A stretch of 64,000 nucleotides of DNA from Paenibacillus periandrae (lineage in GTDB: Bacteria; Bacillota; Bacilli; Paenibacillales; NBRC-103111). The stretch covers positions 62,001 to 126,000 of the forward strand of contig NZ_JAJNMU010000005.1 in assembly GCF_022458865.1 (NCBI RefSeq), written 5' to 3'. A model generated the notes under the pieces. The model was not told the DNA's origin. It ran no database searches and was given only the letters and a program-made list of their open reading frames with translations. The position numbers were made by a program, and so were the translations under genes. Below, piece after piece: positions 16,697 to 25,124 of the stretch (its first letter is position 1; each line of letters opens with the position of its first letter).

Positions 16697-17923
16697 TTAA
16701 TCCTGGACTGCCTTGCTGATTTTCTTTTTGGGCCTCTCCTTGAACTTAAATATTTTGTCGAGAAATTTATAGATATGCTTGCTCTCTTTGGACAATAACG
16801 GCCCTAAAATCGCCATAATGAGAACGTAAAGTGCGGCGAAGGATTGGAGAACCGGCATTAATCCGCCTGCTTTGGCCAAATTAGCCATGATGATCGAGAA
16901 TTCTCCACGTCCCATAATCGTGAATCCAATATTCAGCGAGGATTTAACGGATAACCCGGCATTCATCCCAGCCAGCATCCCCGCAGTGAAATTACCAATC
17001 AGGGTGATCAGCACCGCGGCAAGCGACAGCCAGCTGGCCCCGCCTAATGCCATAGGATCGATCGTTAATCCGAAGCTGAAGAAGAAAATGGCACCGAAGA
17101 AATCCCTGAAGGGCATGATCAGGTGTTCAATCCGTTTGGCATGGTCGGTCTCTGCCATAACAAGGCCAATTAATAGCGCTCCGATGGCTTCAGCGACGTG
17201 AATCGTCTCAGAAAAGCCGGCGACCAGAAACAGCATGGAAAAGATCACCAAACCGAACAACTCATTGGACCTAATGTTCAGCACCCGATTCAAAAGCGGA
17301 ACCGCCTTGCGTCCGACAAACAGGACAAGAAGCATGAAGCCCAGTGCAATTGCAGCAGTCAGCAGTACCCCTCCAAAGCTGGAGGAATTGCTCAGCACCA
17401 GACCTGACAGGATGGAAATGTAGACGGCAAGGAATACATCCTCGAACATCGTAATGCCCAGTACCATCTCCGTCTCAGGGTTAGCGGTCCGCTTCAGATC
17501 AACCAGTACCTTGGCCACAATCGCGCTCGACGAAATCGTCGTAATCCCGGCTATGACAAGCACCTCGGCCCACGGGTATCCAGCAATCCAACCGAGCATC
17601 AGGCCTAACATAAAATTGATCCCGATATAAATCGATCCGCCCTTCACAATCGATTTTCCAGATTTGATCAGACGCCCCACTGAAAACTCAAGGCCCAGAT
17701 AAAAGAGCAGAAACAGCACGCCAATCCGGCCCATGAATTCAATTAACGGTGTGCTTTGAATAAAGCGGAAGTCAAAATGCCACAGCTCCAGCGCATGGGG
17801 GCCCACCGCCATCCCGATCAGAATGTAAAAGGGGATAACCGAAAAGCGCAAACGGGCTGATAATAGACCAGCCATCGCTATGAGTGCAATCGCAAGACCT
17901 ACCTCGAGTATCATATGATCCAT
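16697..17923 (-). CDS. khtU: K+/H+ antiporter subunit, CPA2 family (KhtU-like)
   Basis: This membrane antiporter would exchange K+ (or NH4+) for H+. Its 408 residues form about twelve hydrophobic segments typical of the Kef/CPA2 family, with the MGRIGVLFLLFYLGLEF motif near residue 68, ISSSAIVAKVL near 130 and a basic cytoplasmic tail (FKFKERPKKKISK). The start ATG lies three bases after the stop of the preceding khtT, so the two are translationally linked. In Bacillus subtilis KhtU is gated by KhtT, a TrkA-C domain protein that binds cyclic di-AMP. The same two-gene order here supports the assignment. Confidence 0.88.
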   Translation of the reverse strand: MDHMILEVGLAIALIAMAGLLSARLRFSVIPFYILIGMAVGPHALELWHFDFRFIQSTPLIEFMGRIGVLFLLFYLGLEFSVGRLIKSGKSIVKGGSIYIGINFMLGLMLGWIAGYPWAEVLVIAGITTISSSAIVAKVLVDLKRTANPETEMVLGITMFEDVFLAVYISILSGLVLSNSSSFGGVLLTAAIALGFMLLVLFVGRKAVPLLNRVLNIRSNELFGLVIFSMLFLVAGFSETIHVAEAIGALLIGLVMAETDHAKRIEHLIMPFRDFFGAIFFFSFGLTIDPMALGGASWLSLAAVLITLIGNFTAGMLAGMNAGLSVKSSLNIGFTIMGRGEFSIIMANLAKAGGLMPVLQSFAALYVLIMAILGPLLSKESKHIYKFLDKIFKFKERPKKKISKAVQD

Positions 17924-17926
17924 ATA

Positions 17927-18421
17927 TCAACCACTTCCATTCAATAAAATTTGTTTGATCAATCTTTGCTGCTGTCTTTCTCCGACCACCACAAGCGTAG
18001 CTTCATTCTGAATAACGAGCTCTGGACCCGGGCTTACGTGTTTCGTATGATTTTTCTCAATGACTGCAATAATCATTGCACCTGATTTTTGGCGCACATC
18101 CAGGCCTCCAATAGATTGGCCAATACTTTTGTAATGAGATTCGATTTTGTACCATTCAATTATCAGCTCGTCAAACGCCATTTCAACCGTCTCCAGCATT
18201 TTTGGGATATACGTCATACCTCCTACAATAGCGGCGACTTGCCTGGCTTCGTCATCATCTAACGTGATTGTGGAAATCGTTTCATCGGGATCATCGTGTT
18301 CAAAATGATACATTTCCCGTCTGCCGTCATCATGAATAATAATGACCAGCTTTTCCCCACCACGTGTATGGATTTCAAATTTTCTACCTATCCCTGGTAA
18401 ATTGGATTCTTTAACGTTCAT
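17927..18421 (-). CDS. khtT: K+/H+ antiporter regulatory subunit with TrkA-C domain (KhtT-like)
   Basis: A soluble protein of 164 residues predicted to sit on the cytoplasmic face of KhtU and gate it. The N-terminal half (about 1-70) is a beta-rich domain with HTRGGEKLVIIIHDDGRR. The C-terminal half (about 85-162) looks like a TrkA-C/RCK_C domain (IGGLDVRQKSGAMIIAVIE, then LVVVGERQQQRLIKQIL). In Bacillus this domain binds cyclic di-AMP; I infer the same here. The ATG follows CAGGAGGTTATT. It is the first gene of a two-gene operon. The 180-bp upstream region carries a LexA-like palindrome but no recognisable cyclic-di-AMP riboswitch. Confidence 0.88.
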   Translation of the reverse strand: MNVKESNLPGIGRKFEIHTRGGEKLVIIIHDDGRREMYHFEHDDPDETISTITLDDDEARQVAAIVGGMTYIPKMLETVEMAFDELIIEWYKIESHYKSIGQSIGGLDVRQKSGAMIIAVIEKNHTKHVSPGPELVIQNEATLVVVGERQQQRLIKQILLNGSG

Positions 18422-18549
18422 GCTTGAATAACCTCCTGTTTTTCATACCTGTTGATACACAAACCAAATAACCTCCGAGAAACCTTTCTTTTTTCGGAAT
18501 ACCTGAACTTCATTCATTTTTAGCAATAGCAAATAGAGCTCGGAAATAT

Positions 18550-18563
18550 AGAACGTACGTTCT
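18550..18563. promoter_or_regulatory. LexA-like palindrome (GAAC-N4-GTTC)
   Basis: AGAACGTACGTTCT is a perfect 14-bp palindrome containing the GAAC-N4-GTTC core of Gram-positive SOS boxes (Bacillus consensus CGAACRNRYGTTYC). It lies between the leftward khtT and a possible rightward 29-codon ORF at 18655. One such 8-base core is expected by chance about once per 64 kb, so functional status is uncertain. Confidence 0.35.
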
Positions 18564-18605
18564 TATTTAAGCGTGACAAATACACTATGCACAAAGGTGA
18601 AATTT

Positions 18606-18980
18606 TCAGACGGCAAGTGAGGTATTTACTGACACGAAAGTGGAGGTGAATCTAATGGGGGTCATAAACAAACGTTTCAGTAATATAAAAATACAGGGTT
18701 TAAAGTTCAAGCGGGGTAAAGGAATACGATTTAAAATAAGGTGAAGAACAACAAATAAAATCGGGAGGGATTGCGATGTAACCATAAGCTTATGCAAAAG
18801 CGAAGAATGCTTTCGGGTGGCCAACTTGGGTTTATTTCCCTGATTGGCAGCTGCGGTTTCGGGAATGGACTCATACGTTGTATATTCTTCATGCAGACTT
18901 GTTGGAGGGGACAGCATCAATGCAATAGCCAATACTATATATCTCAATAATCGTGCTGCTCTATAAACATTGATCATCAT
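18606..18980 (-). CDS. hypothetical secreted or membrane protein (doubtful)
   Basis: A 124-codon frame starts at an ATG at 18980, preceded by AAGGGGGGATATG. The N-terminus (about 8-28: basic residues, then YIVLAIALMLS) could be a signal peptide. The rest, with RKHSSLLHK and a hydrophobic segment near 70-85, matches no family I recognise and is biased toward K, R, L and F. The frame is antisense to the smaller ORF at 18655-18744, so at most one is likely real. It lies in an otherwise gene-free 780-bp interval (18422-19201). Confidence 0.35.
   Translation of the reverse strand: MMINVYRAARLLRYIVLAIALMLSPPTSLHEEYTTYESIPETAAANQGNKPKLATRKHSSLLHKLMVTSQSLPILFVVLHLILNRIPLPRLNFKPCIFILLKRLFMTPIRFTSTFVSVNTSLAV
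18655..18744 (+). CDS. possible 29-residue highly basic peptide
   Basis: The ATG at 18655 is seven bases after a near-perfect ribosome site (GGAGGTGA, 18642-18649). The frame encodes 29 residues starting MGVINKRFSNIK and ending GIRFKIR, with eleven Lys/Arg and no acidic residue. It resembles no family I know. The LexA-like palindrome is about 90 bp upstream. The strong ribosome site is the main evidence; the opposite strand has an overlapping doubtful ORF. It could be a toxin-like or regulatory micropeptide, or nothing. Confidence 0.35.
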   Translation: MGVINKRFSNIKIQGLKFKRGKGIRFKIR

Positions 18981-19164
18981 ATCCCCCCTTAAATTTATAT
19001 ACTGTTACAATTCCGATTACTATTAGTGTACCATATTTCGCTGATGATCTCAAACCGCTGACAGAAAAAATAACTGACCAAAGGCCGATACTTGTCCCAT
19101 TGTATATATTCTTGAACAGCGGTTGTATAGCATGTTGTTCAGCAATTATGTATATTTAAATGCA

Positions 19165-19190
19165 AGAAAAAGGGCGGAATTCCGCCCTTG
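19165..19190 (-). terminator. intrinsic terminator of the repeat-protein gene
   Basis: AAGGGCGGAATTCCGCCCTT (19170-19189) is a perfect 20-bp palindrome. The A-run before it gives U's on the minus strand, 12 nt after the gene stop. Confidence 0.88.
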
Positions 19191-19201
19191 TCCTTTTCAT
19201 G

Positions 19202-20263
19202 TTATTCCTGCGTTTTTGCTTCAACGGGAGTGCGGTTTCCGTGTCCCTTCTCCATTTGCGCTTTAAGCTCATCTACAGTTATGCCTTTCTCTGCTGCCAG
19301 TTTTTCCAGCTTCGCCTGACGCTCCTGCTCGATTTGAGCTTTCAGCTCATCAACAGTAATACCTTTCTCTGCAGCCTGCTTTTCCAGCTGTGCCTGGCGC
19401 TCCTGCTCGAATTGTGCCTTCAAGGCTTCGACGGTTATTCCTTTATCAGCCGCTAGCTTCTCTAAATTCTGGCCGCCTCCAAATCCGCCTTTGCCTCCGT
19501 CCTTATTACCGCCTCTGGTCCCACGCTCTTGCTCCAGCTGTGCTTTCAATTCATCCACCGTGATGCCTTTTTCAGCTGCTTGCTTTTCCAGCTTCGTCTG
19601 ACGCTCCTGCTCGAATTGTGCCTTCAAGGCTTCGACCGTAATGCCTTTTTCAGCTGCTAGCTTCTCCAGATCCTGACCGCCAAAACCACCAGGGAATCCA
19701 CCTTTATTATCGCCTCTGGCAGCACGCTCCTGCTCCTGCTGAGCCTTAAGCTCATCCACCGTGATGCCTTTTTCTGCCGCCAGCTTTTCCAGCTTCGTCT
19801 GACGCTCCTGCTCGAATTGTGCCTTCAAGGCTTCGACCGTAATGCCTTTTTCAGCTGCCAGCTTCTCCAGATCCTGACCGCCACCAAAGCCATCAGGGAA
19901 TCCGCCTTTGCCTCCGTCTTTATTACCGCCTCTGGTTCCACGCTCCTGCTCCAGCTGTGCTTTCAGTTCATCGACAGTAATGCCTTTTTCAGCTGCTTGC
20001 TTTTCCAGCTTGGCCTGACGCTCCTGCTCCAATTGTGTCTTCAAGGCTTCAACCGTGATCCCTTTCTCTGCCGCCTGCTTCTCCAAGCTTGCGCCACCTC
20101 GGAACCCGCCTTTACCGACATCATCTTTGTTTACTGTATAGGGCTTGGCTACTCCCGGATTCGGATTCGTTGTAGTAAGGTCAGCGGCAAAAGCCGATCC
20201 CATTGCGCTCAATGCCAGCATAGCTCCAAGTGTGGTTGCAACCAATTTTTTGTTAAGTTTCAT
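19202..20263 (-). CDS. secreted protein built from nine AAEKGITV repeats
   Basis: The protein has 353 residues. A classical signal peptide (about 1-27: MKLNKKLVATT to GSAFA) is followed by a short T/N/P segment and nine repeats of about 26 residues, core LEKLAAEKGITVEALKAQ with an EQER tail. Repeats occur in pairs: a VEAL-type unit followed by a VDEL-type unit. Glycine-rich spacers containing GGNKDGGKGGF or GGFPGGFGG separate the pairs. Each unit should form two short helices. The ATG at 20263 follows GGAGG. On the promoter side, TTCAC-N5-GTGAA (20327-20341) is a possible operator. I do not recognise a function; a cell-wall or stress-exposed helical rod is one guess. Confidence 0.85.
   Translation of the reverse strand: MKLNKKLVATTLGAMLALSAMGSAFAADLTTTNPNPGVAKPYTVNKDDVGKGGFRGGASLEKQAAEKGITVEALKTQLEQERQAKLEKQAAEKGITVDELKAQLEQERGTRGGNKDGGKGGFPDGFGGGQDLEKLAAEKGITVEALKAQFEQERQTKLEKLAAEKGITVDELKAQQEQERAARGDNKGGFPGGFGGQDLEKLAAEKGITVEALKAQFEQERQTKLEKQAAEKGITVDELKAQLEQERGTRGGNKDGGKGGFGGGQNLEKLAADKGITVEALKAQFEQERQAQLEKQAAEKGITVDELKAQIEQERQAKLEKLAAEKGITVDELKAQMEKGHGNRTPVEAKTQE
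19247..20086 (-). repeat. nine in-gene tandem repeats with higher-order pairing
   Basis: The nine units begin around residue 60 of the secreted protein. Units 1-2, 3-4, 5-6 and 7-8-9 form groups. Within a group the first unit has VEAL and the second (and third) VDEL. At DNA level neighbouring groups are nearly identical over more than 100 bp, indicating recent duplication of a two-unit block. Confidence 0.9.
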
Positions 20264-20395
20264 CGTATATTCCTCCATAAGTTTGTATTTGTTGTTTACA
20301 AGATCATCTTACCGCGCCTACCTGAATTCACCCTGAGTGAAAACTGTGAGTATCCTGAAATTGCATAAAATGAATATAATCGTTTTGTCCCATAT

Positions 20396-20442
20396 GAAAA
20401 GCCCCCAATCGCACATCGCAGAAACTGCGCAGGATTGGAGGC
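20396..20442 (-). terminator. probable terminator downstream of the 340-residue secreted protein gene
   Basis: GCCCCCAATC pairs with GATTGGAGGC across about 20 nt that include an inner GCACATCGCAG/CTGCG stem. AAAA upstream gives a short U-run on the minus strand. Confidence 0.65.
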
Positions 20443-20465
20443 GTTGTATGACCGCTTATTGTTAT

Positions 20466-21488
20466 CTAATCTCGTTCAAAGTGCTTACCATGATCTTTGC
20501 CTTTATTAAAATCCTTACCTTTCGCTTTATCTTTATCCTTAAATTTTTCGTTATCTTTATTCTTTTCGTTGTCCTTGTCGTCCTCTTTATCCTGGTTCGA
20601 AAGGATTGGCTTCGACTTGTCAGCAGCAGAGCTTTGCTTCCACTTCACATCCAGCTTCCAATCCACCTTGTCATCCTTCACCTGAAACTGCTCGGCAATT
20701 TTTTTCTTCAAAAGCGCTTCAAAAGCTGGCTGCTGCTGCGGCAGTCCTTTGACTAGCTGTTGTATAAACGCCTCCGCCGAAGTACCCGTCAAATGTATGC
20801 CTGAAAGATCCTTGCCCTGGATAATAACATCGTTTGCTTTTGCAGACGGATCTCCACCCTGACGTTTAACTCGGAGAATCAAATCGCGACTTTTCCATTC
20901 GATTGATAGTTTGTCCAGATAAGCTTCATTGCCCTTCGACGTTACCGCAGCATTAGCTGCCCCTGGCGTCGCTGCCACGCCCGACGGTGTCGGACTCCCG
21001 CTTGCCGCACCTGCCGCTGGGGACGATGCCCCACTACTCGAATCCGGCTTGAAAGCTGCGTCTGGGGGCACAGTCGATTCAGCAGCAGGCGGAGGTGCCA
21101 CACCCGCATTCCCATCTGCCCCCGTCCCAGCACCAACTGTTCCTGCAGATGGCTGCGAGGCTGCAAATTGAGGTGAGGTTGCTTTGATATACGCCGCCTG
21201 CTCCTTTGCATTCAATATGATTTCTAGCCCATCGCCGGCCTGAAGCTGCTCTGGTGCTGACTTTTCCATATTCCGATATACCCAGACCGTGGATGATAAC
21301 GGATATACTGACTCATTTCCCCCTGCAGTGACTACCAGCTTTTTGCCCCCAGGCTCCAACCGAACAAAGCTGCCCTTCGTTTCTTGTGATACCTCTGCCG
21401 ATACCTCTTGTCCGCCCCAAGCCGTGAATCCATAAATGACCAGTGTTATGCCTAAACAGGCAGCTAAGACCCATGCTAGTTTTCTCAT
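20466..21488 (-). CDS. hypothetical secreted protein with low-complexity linker and charged tail
   Basis: The protein has 340 residues and I do not recognise the family. A signal or anchor segment (about 4-25) is followed by a small beta-rich domain (about 35-105, with GGKKLVVTAGGNESVYPL and DGLEIILNA). A Ser/Ala/Pro/Gly-rich linker spans about 110-180. A second domain (about 185-285) carries KSRDLILRVKRQGGDP and an IQQLVKGLPQQQPAF helix. The last 50 residues are a K/D/N/H-rich tail (KDKAKGKDFNKGKDHGKH). The ATG follows AAGGAGGATAACG. The architecture suggests an envelope protein with two globular parts; the tail could bind metal or wall polymers. No function is assigned. Confidence 0.8.
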   Translation of the reverse strand: MRKLAWVLAACLGITLVIYGFTAWGGQEVSAEVSQETKGSFVRLEPGGKKLVVTAGGNESVYPLSSTVWVYRNMEKSAPEQLQAGDGLEIILNAKEQAAYIKATSPQFAASQPSAGTVGAGTGADGNAGVAPPPAAESTVPPDAAFKPDSSSGASSPAAGAASGSPTPSGVAATPGAANAAVTSKGNEAYLDKLSIEWKSRDLILRVKRQGGDPSAKANDVIIQGKDLSGIHLTGTSAEAFIQQLVKGLPQQQPAFEALLKKKIAEQFQVKDDKVDWKLDVKWKQSSAADKSKPILSNQDKEDDKDNEKNKDNEKFKDKDKAKGKDFNKGKDHGKHFERD

Positions 21489-21635
21489 CGTTATCCTCCT
21501 TAGGAGTGTCGCATCATTTTACGACGTAAGCTTCATCTTGTATCCCCTGTTAAGGTGTACTATAAGATTCGCAGCGCGATGGGAAATTAAGGGCCAAAAC
21601 TTAGACAAAACGCTCGGTTGTTCAGCAGCGGGTCC

Positions 21636-22178
21636 CTAATCTACAGCTTCCCAGCGGTGGGCAAAAGCTTGCAGCTTGGGGTGTAGGGACTCCGATGAAG
21701 CGAGCTTGAAATCGATGCAGAGCCGCAGCCTTTTAATCCAGAATTCAAAGCTATCAAAGCTCGCTGCCGTATTCGCCATGTCCACCGTCATATACACAAA
21801 GTAAGGTCCCGCATACTTCTCTTCCAAAAATCGGAAGGCCGTGTCCATCGGAGTGTATTTTTTGCGGCGCCCCTCCCAGCGATCAATCGCCGTATCAACG
21901 GGCAGCTCCATATGATCCAGAAGCTCCTCCAGCTCATCTGCCCTACGGTAAAAGGGTGCAGCCCCCGGTTCGCCCATACGTCGCAAGGTTTCTTCATGCA
22001 GCGGATAGAATACCAGCTTTTTCATTTCTATTCGTGACGCCAAGCTTACAATTCGCACAAGCTGTTGAGTGCCACAATCTGCAAAGCTATCGTATACCCA
22101 CATGGTCCCTCGTGGACCTTGCCGCTCCTTCTCTGGCTCATACCCGAATGGCACGATACTTGGCTGTTTGACCATCAT
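21636..22178 (-). CDS. conserved-looking hypothetical protein
   Basis: The protein has 180 residues starting MMVKQPSIVPFGYEPEKE. I chose the ATG at 22178, seven bases after AGGAGGAG, over an open 16-codon extension. There is no signal peptide or membrane segment. A helical middle (RRADELEELLDHMELP) and a mixed C-terminal part (FEFWIKRLRLCIDFKL) are visible. I do not recognise the family. It follows the DNA glycosylase gene by 86 bp on the same strand and could be co-transcribed with it. Confidence 0.75.
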   Translation of the reverse strand: MMVKQPSIVPFGYEPEKERQGPRGTMWVYDSFADCGTQQLVRIVSLASRIEMKKLVFYPLHEETLRRMGEPGAAPFYRRADELEELLDHMELPVDTAIDRWEGRRKKYTPMDTAFRFLEEKYAGPYFVYMTVDMANTAASFDSFEFWIKRLRLCIDFKLASSESLHPKLQAFAHRWEAVD

Positions 22179-22264
22179 GACTCCTCCTGAGCGTGTTCCC
22201 TTCAAGGAACGATTATTCATAAGCATTCGTTCAAGAAAAAAAACCGTGTAATGAAGCTTATATC

Positions 22265-22795
22265 TTAAGCATCCCCCAATCTACGCCAATCCACCAGCTT
22301 GTCCTGCAAAGACATGGCTCTGGCCGGACTTGATGAGGGTAAAGTATCATACTTTATGTTGGTGCCGATCTCTCGCTTCAACAGCTGTGGGAGCACCTGC
22401 TTGCGATATAGCTGCTCAGCCGTCTTGCCATTAAAGAACACCCACTCTATGGTCGGGTATTCGTTCAGCAGCAGGACAAAATCATTGGCCTCCGGCTTCC
22501 GTATATCCGCATCAAGACTGCCCTCCCGCTCACAGCCCGCCAGAACATCCCACAGTCCTACACCCTGCTCCAGCGCAAAATCCAACCGATCCCTGTATGC
22601 AGCTGCTGCCGGTCTGCCCCCACCCCAAATGGCGTAGAGCAGCGGCCAAAAGTGATTGCGAGGATGCCCATAATACTCCTGCTTGCTCAAGGATACTTCA
22701 CCTGGCATCGAGCCCAGTATCAGTGTGCGACTCGATGCATGAATTACTGGCGGCAGCCCCTGCAGCCGATACTCCGCATGACCTGCAGTTTCCAT
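22265..22795 (-). CDS. DNA-deoxyinosine (hypoxanthine) glycosylase, UDG superfamily family 6
   Basis: A base-excision repair enzyme of 176 residues. The N-terminal active-site loop LILGSMPGEVSL (about 26-37) is typical of the hypoxanthine-DNA glycosylase branch of the uracil-glycosylase superfamily. YYGHPRNHFWPLLY follows near 42. The C-terminal DNA-intercalating motif TLPSSSPA lies near 152. Such enzymes excise deaminated adenine (hypoxanthine) from DNA. The ATG follows AAGGAGGTCATAGC. The subfamily assignment rests on motifs; mismatch-uracil activity is an alternative. Confidence 0.85.
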   Translation of the reverse strand: METAGHAEYRLQGLPPVIHASSRTLILGSMPGEVSLSKQEYYGHPRNHFWPLLYAIWGGGRPAAAAYRDRLDFALEQGVGLWDVLAGCEREGSLDADIRKPEANDFVLLLNEYPTIEWVFFNGKTAEQLYRKQVLPQLLKREIGTNIKYDTLPSSSPARAMSLQDKLVDWRRLGDA

Positions 22796-22865
22796 GCTAT
22801 GACCTCCTTACTTTGATCGCTATGAGCTGTACGGCACCGACAGGCGCCTACTGCATCTGGCTTTT

Positions 22866-23747
22866 TTAAGCTTCCAGCTCTTTGATCCGCGCCCGCTTCA
22901 TCGGCCAATTAAGCAGCACAATTCCGCCAATAAACATCCCGGCTCCGCTCAAAATATACAATGTAATCCGATCGTGGAAAAATAAATAGGACCATGCAAT
23001 CGTAAATAGTATACTGCTATTGCTTACAAGGATAGCGATAGTAAAGCTCACCCTTTTCAAGGCCTGTGCAAACCAGTTAAAGCTTAAGCCTGTGATTAAG
23101 CCTAAACCGATCAATGCTATGATCCCCCAACCGTTAACCGGTCCCGTCATATGCGCTTGAAAAGGCAGCGGTAACGCCATGAGCACAGAACACCAGAAAA
23201 AGACGGAAAAATTCATTTTTCCTGTATCCATGGACTGGATCAGCATCTTTTGACTGAGCACATGCAAGGCGCTTCCGACGGCTGATAGCATGTACAATAC
23301 CGTGACCAGTCCGTTACTTGTCAGCACCTCGCCTATCGGCAAGCCATTCCAGCTAATCGTCACCACCCCGGCTACACATAAGCCTGCAGCCATCCAACCG
23401 CGCCCGGACACGTATTCCTTGAACACCAAGGCCGATATGATTAGCAGCAGCACTGTTTGCAGTGGACCAACCAATATATTGCCGTAAGAGGAACCCATCG
23501 ATAATGCCATATTTTCAAAAAAATAATTGCAGCATTTGCCGATAACGCCTATCCAAATCCATTTCATTCCGATATCCAGACTAAGCCTGCGATGTCTCAG
23601 CAGCAGCCATATCCCCAAAAAGACAATCCCAATCCCGAAGCGGGCAAACGTAATCGTCGTGCTGTCTACCATCGAAGCTGCTGTTTTTACCAAAATCCCT
23701 ACAAAACTCCATGACAGTGTAGCCAATATAAGCAGAAAATACCCCAT
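22866..23747 (-). CDS. EamA-family (DMT) transporter
   Basis: An inner-membrane protein of 293 residues with about ten hydrophobic segments in two similar halves, as in drug/metabolite transporters. The first half begins MGYFLLILATLSWSFVGILV; the second repeat starts near 150. The C-terminal end (NWPMKRARIKE) is positively charged and cytosolic. The ATG lies about 12 bases after AAAGGA. The substrate is unknown; such proteins export amino acids, purines or drugs. It is separated by 70 bp from the glycosylase gene on the same strand. Confidence 0.88.
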   Translation of the reverse strand: MGYFLLILATLSWSFVGILVKTAASMVDSTTITFARFGIGIVFLGIWLLLRHRRLSLDIGMKWIWIGVIGKCCNYFFENMALSMGSSYGNILVGPLQTVLLLIISALVFKEYVSGRGWMAAGLCVAGVVTISWNGLPIGEVLTSNGLVTVLYMLSAVGSALHVLSQKMLIQSMDTGKMNFSVFFWCSVLMALPLPFQAHMTGPVNGWGIIALIGLGLITGLSFNWFAQALKRVSFTIAILVSNSSILFTIAWSYLFFHDRITLYILSGAGMFIGGIVLLNWPMKRARIKELEA

Positions 23748-23957
23748 GATGACATCCGATCCTTTAATATTTAACTACAAGCCCCATCCCATGAGGCTTA
23801 TATATTGTAGCATAGCTGTATTTGAGGTTAAACGGCTTCGTCATCTTTGGTTTTCAAAAAAATTTCAAAAAATTCATAAATGGAGTGATCCAAATCCCGA
23901 CTTTATACGAATACCAATCAAAGCCAGCATGAGCAACGCGACCAACGGGGGGAAGAT

Positions 23958-24161
23958 ATGAATAAATATTACATCGTTTATCGAAAAAAAATTTTAGCGG
24001 GACCCTTAAGCAAGGAAGATGCCATCAACAAGCTATTTGAAATGAGCGCAACCTTTAAAGGTCTGAGGGTCCGTTCCTTTTTTGGAAAAAACCAGCCATT
24101 GTCGCAAACAGAGGACTCGATGGTGGATGTCACAGACGAGCTTCTAAACCGTATGGAATAG
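23958..24161 (+). CDS. small hypothetical protein (67 aa)
   Basis: A 67-residue frame starts with an ATG preceded by CGGGGGGAAGAT. The start (MNKYYIVYRKKILAGPLSKE) is followed by helix-like DAINKLFEMSATF and an acidic end (VDVTDELLNRME). There is no signal peptide. The YYIVY...GPLSKEDA pattern faintly recalls small GYF-like domains, but I would not assign it. A bidirectional terminator follows within 45 bp, consistent with a real short transcript. Confidence 0.65.
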   Translation: MNKYYIVYRKKILAGPLSKEDAINKLFEMSATFKGLRVRSFFGKNQPLSQTEDSMVDVTDELLNRME

Positions 24162-24202
24162 ACTACAACCATCGAAAACAAGGATATAGAAACAAAAAAC
24201 AA

Positions 24203-24260
24203 CCCCCCTGATGACCGACAGCGCACTTGGTGTGCCGCTTGCCTGATCATCAGGGGGATT
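24203..24260. terminator. bidirectional intrinsic terminator
   Basis: CCCCCCTGATGA (24203-24214) pairs with TCATCAGGGGG (24247-24257). An A-rich run lies on the left and T-rich sequence on the right. It serves the small rightward gene and the leftward SDR gene, which converge here. Confidence 0.85.
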
Positions 24261-24284
24261 TCTGTTTATTCGACTCGCCGCCGC

Positions 24285-25106
24285 TTATCCGTGGATCAAT
24301 GATTCCGCTCCATCAATATAAATCTCGGTACCGGTAATATGTGAGGAGTCGTGGGATGCCAGGAACAACGCCAGCTGCGCTACTTGCTCGGCTGACCCCG
24401 ATTTATGGGCTAAGGGCTGGTCGCCTTCGGGATATTGCACAGGAATTTGGACTTCCTTTAGTTCCGGCTTTTTAAATGTATTATCGTCAATCGAAGTTTC
24501 AATGGCACCCGGGCAGATGGCGTTGACACGGATTTTATAACGCGCCAGCTCCAATGCAGCCATTTTCATAAAAGCTACCTGTCCCGCCTTACTGGAAGCA
24601 TAAGCGCTGAATCCAATATTCGAAAATACACGATTACCATTGATCGAACTGTTAATCAGAATACTGCCGCCGCTTTCTTTCAAATAAGGTATCGCATATT
24701 TGACAGTCAGAAATGTACCTCTGAGATTGATATCGATGGTTTGCTGCCAATCCTCAACCTCCATATGCTCAATCGAAGTCATAGCGCCGTTAATTCCCGC
24801 GTTCGCAAACACAATATCCAAACGACCGTACGTATGCAAAGCCTCCTTATAGGACGCCTCAACATTGTTGGCCTGGGACACATCCGTATGTATAACGGCA
24901 GCTTCACCGCCTGCCGCTATGATCTCATCACGGACTTTATTGGCGTTGTCCAACGTGCGATCGAACAGGCATATTTTGGCACCATGACGTGCCATCAATA
25001 AGGCACTGCCCTTACCGATCCCGGATCCGCCTCCCGTTATTACAGCTACCTTGCCCTGCAGCCTCTGCTGTATGCTTTGCTCTAGTGCGTCGTTCGCATT
25101 CATCAT
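24285..25106 (-). CDS. short-chain dehydrogenase/reductase
   Basis: An NAD(P)-dependent oxidoreductase of 273 residues. The Rossmann cofactor motif GGGSGIGKG lies near residue 25 and the NAG motif (FANAGINGAM) near 105. The catalytic Ser is in LINSSINGN near 150, and the Y-x-x-x-K appears as YASSK near 168. An Asp after beta-2 (CLFDRTL) suggests NAD+ preference. The start is the ATG at 25106, eight bases after GGAGGG; a TTG two codons upstream is too close to that site. It follows glgC by 18 bp on the same strand, so co-transcription is likely. The substrate is unknown. Confidence 0.88.
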   Translation of the reverse strand: MMNANDALEQSIQQRLQGKVAVITGGGSGIGKGSALLMARHGAKICLFDRTLDNANKVRDEIIAAGGEAAVIHTDVSQANNVEASYKEALHTYGRLDIVFANAGINGAMTSIEHMEVEDWQQTIDINLRGTFLTVKYAIPYLKESGGSILINSSINGNRVFSNIGFSAYASSKAGQVAFMKMAALELARYKIRVNAICPGAIETSIDDNTFKKPELKEVQIPVQYPEGDQPLAHKSGSAEQVAQLALFLASHDSSHITGTEIYIDGAESLIHG

Positions 25107-25124
25107 GCACAAATCCCTCCACTA

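Noticed and set aside
19817..20368. Cys/Leu/Phe-rich plus-strand ORFs over the repeat-protein gene
   Set aside because: They are antisense shadows created by the periodic repeats; no ribosome site and no domain.
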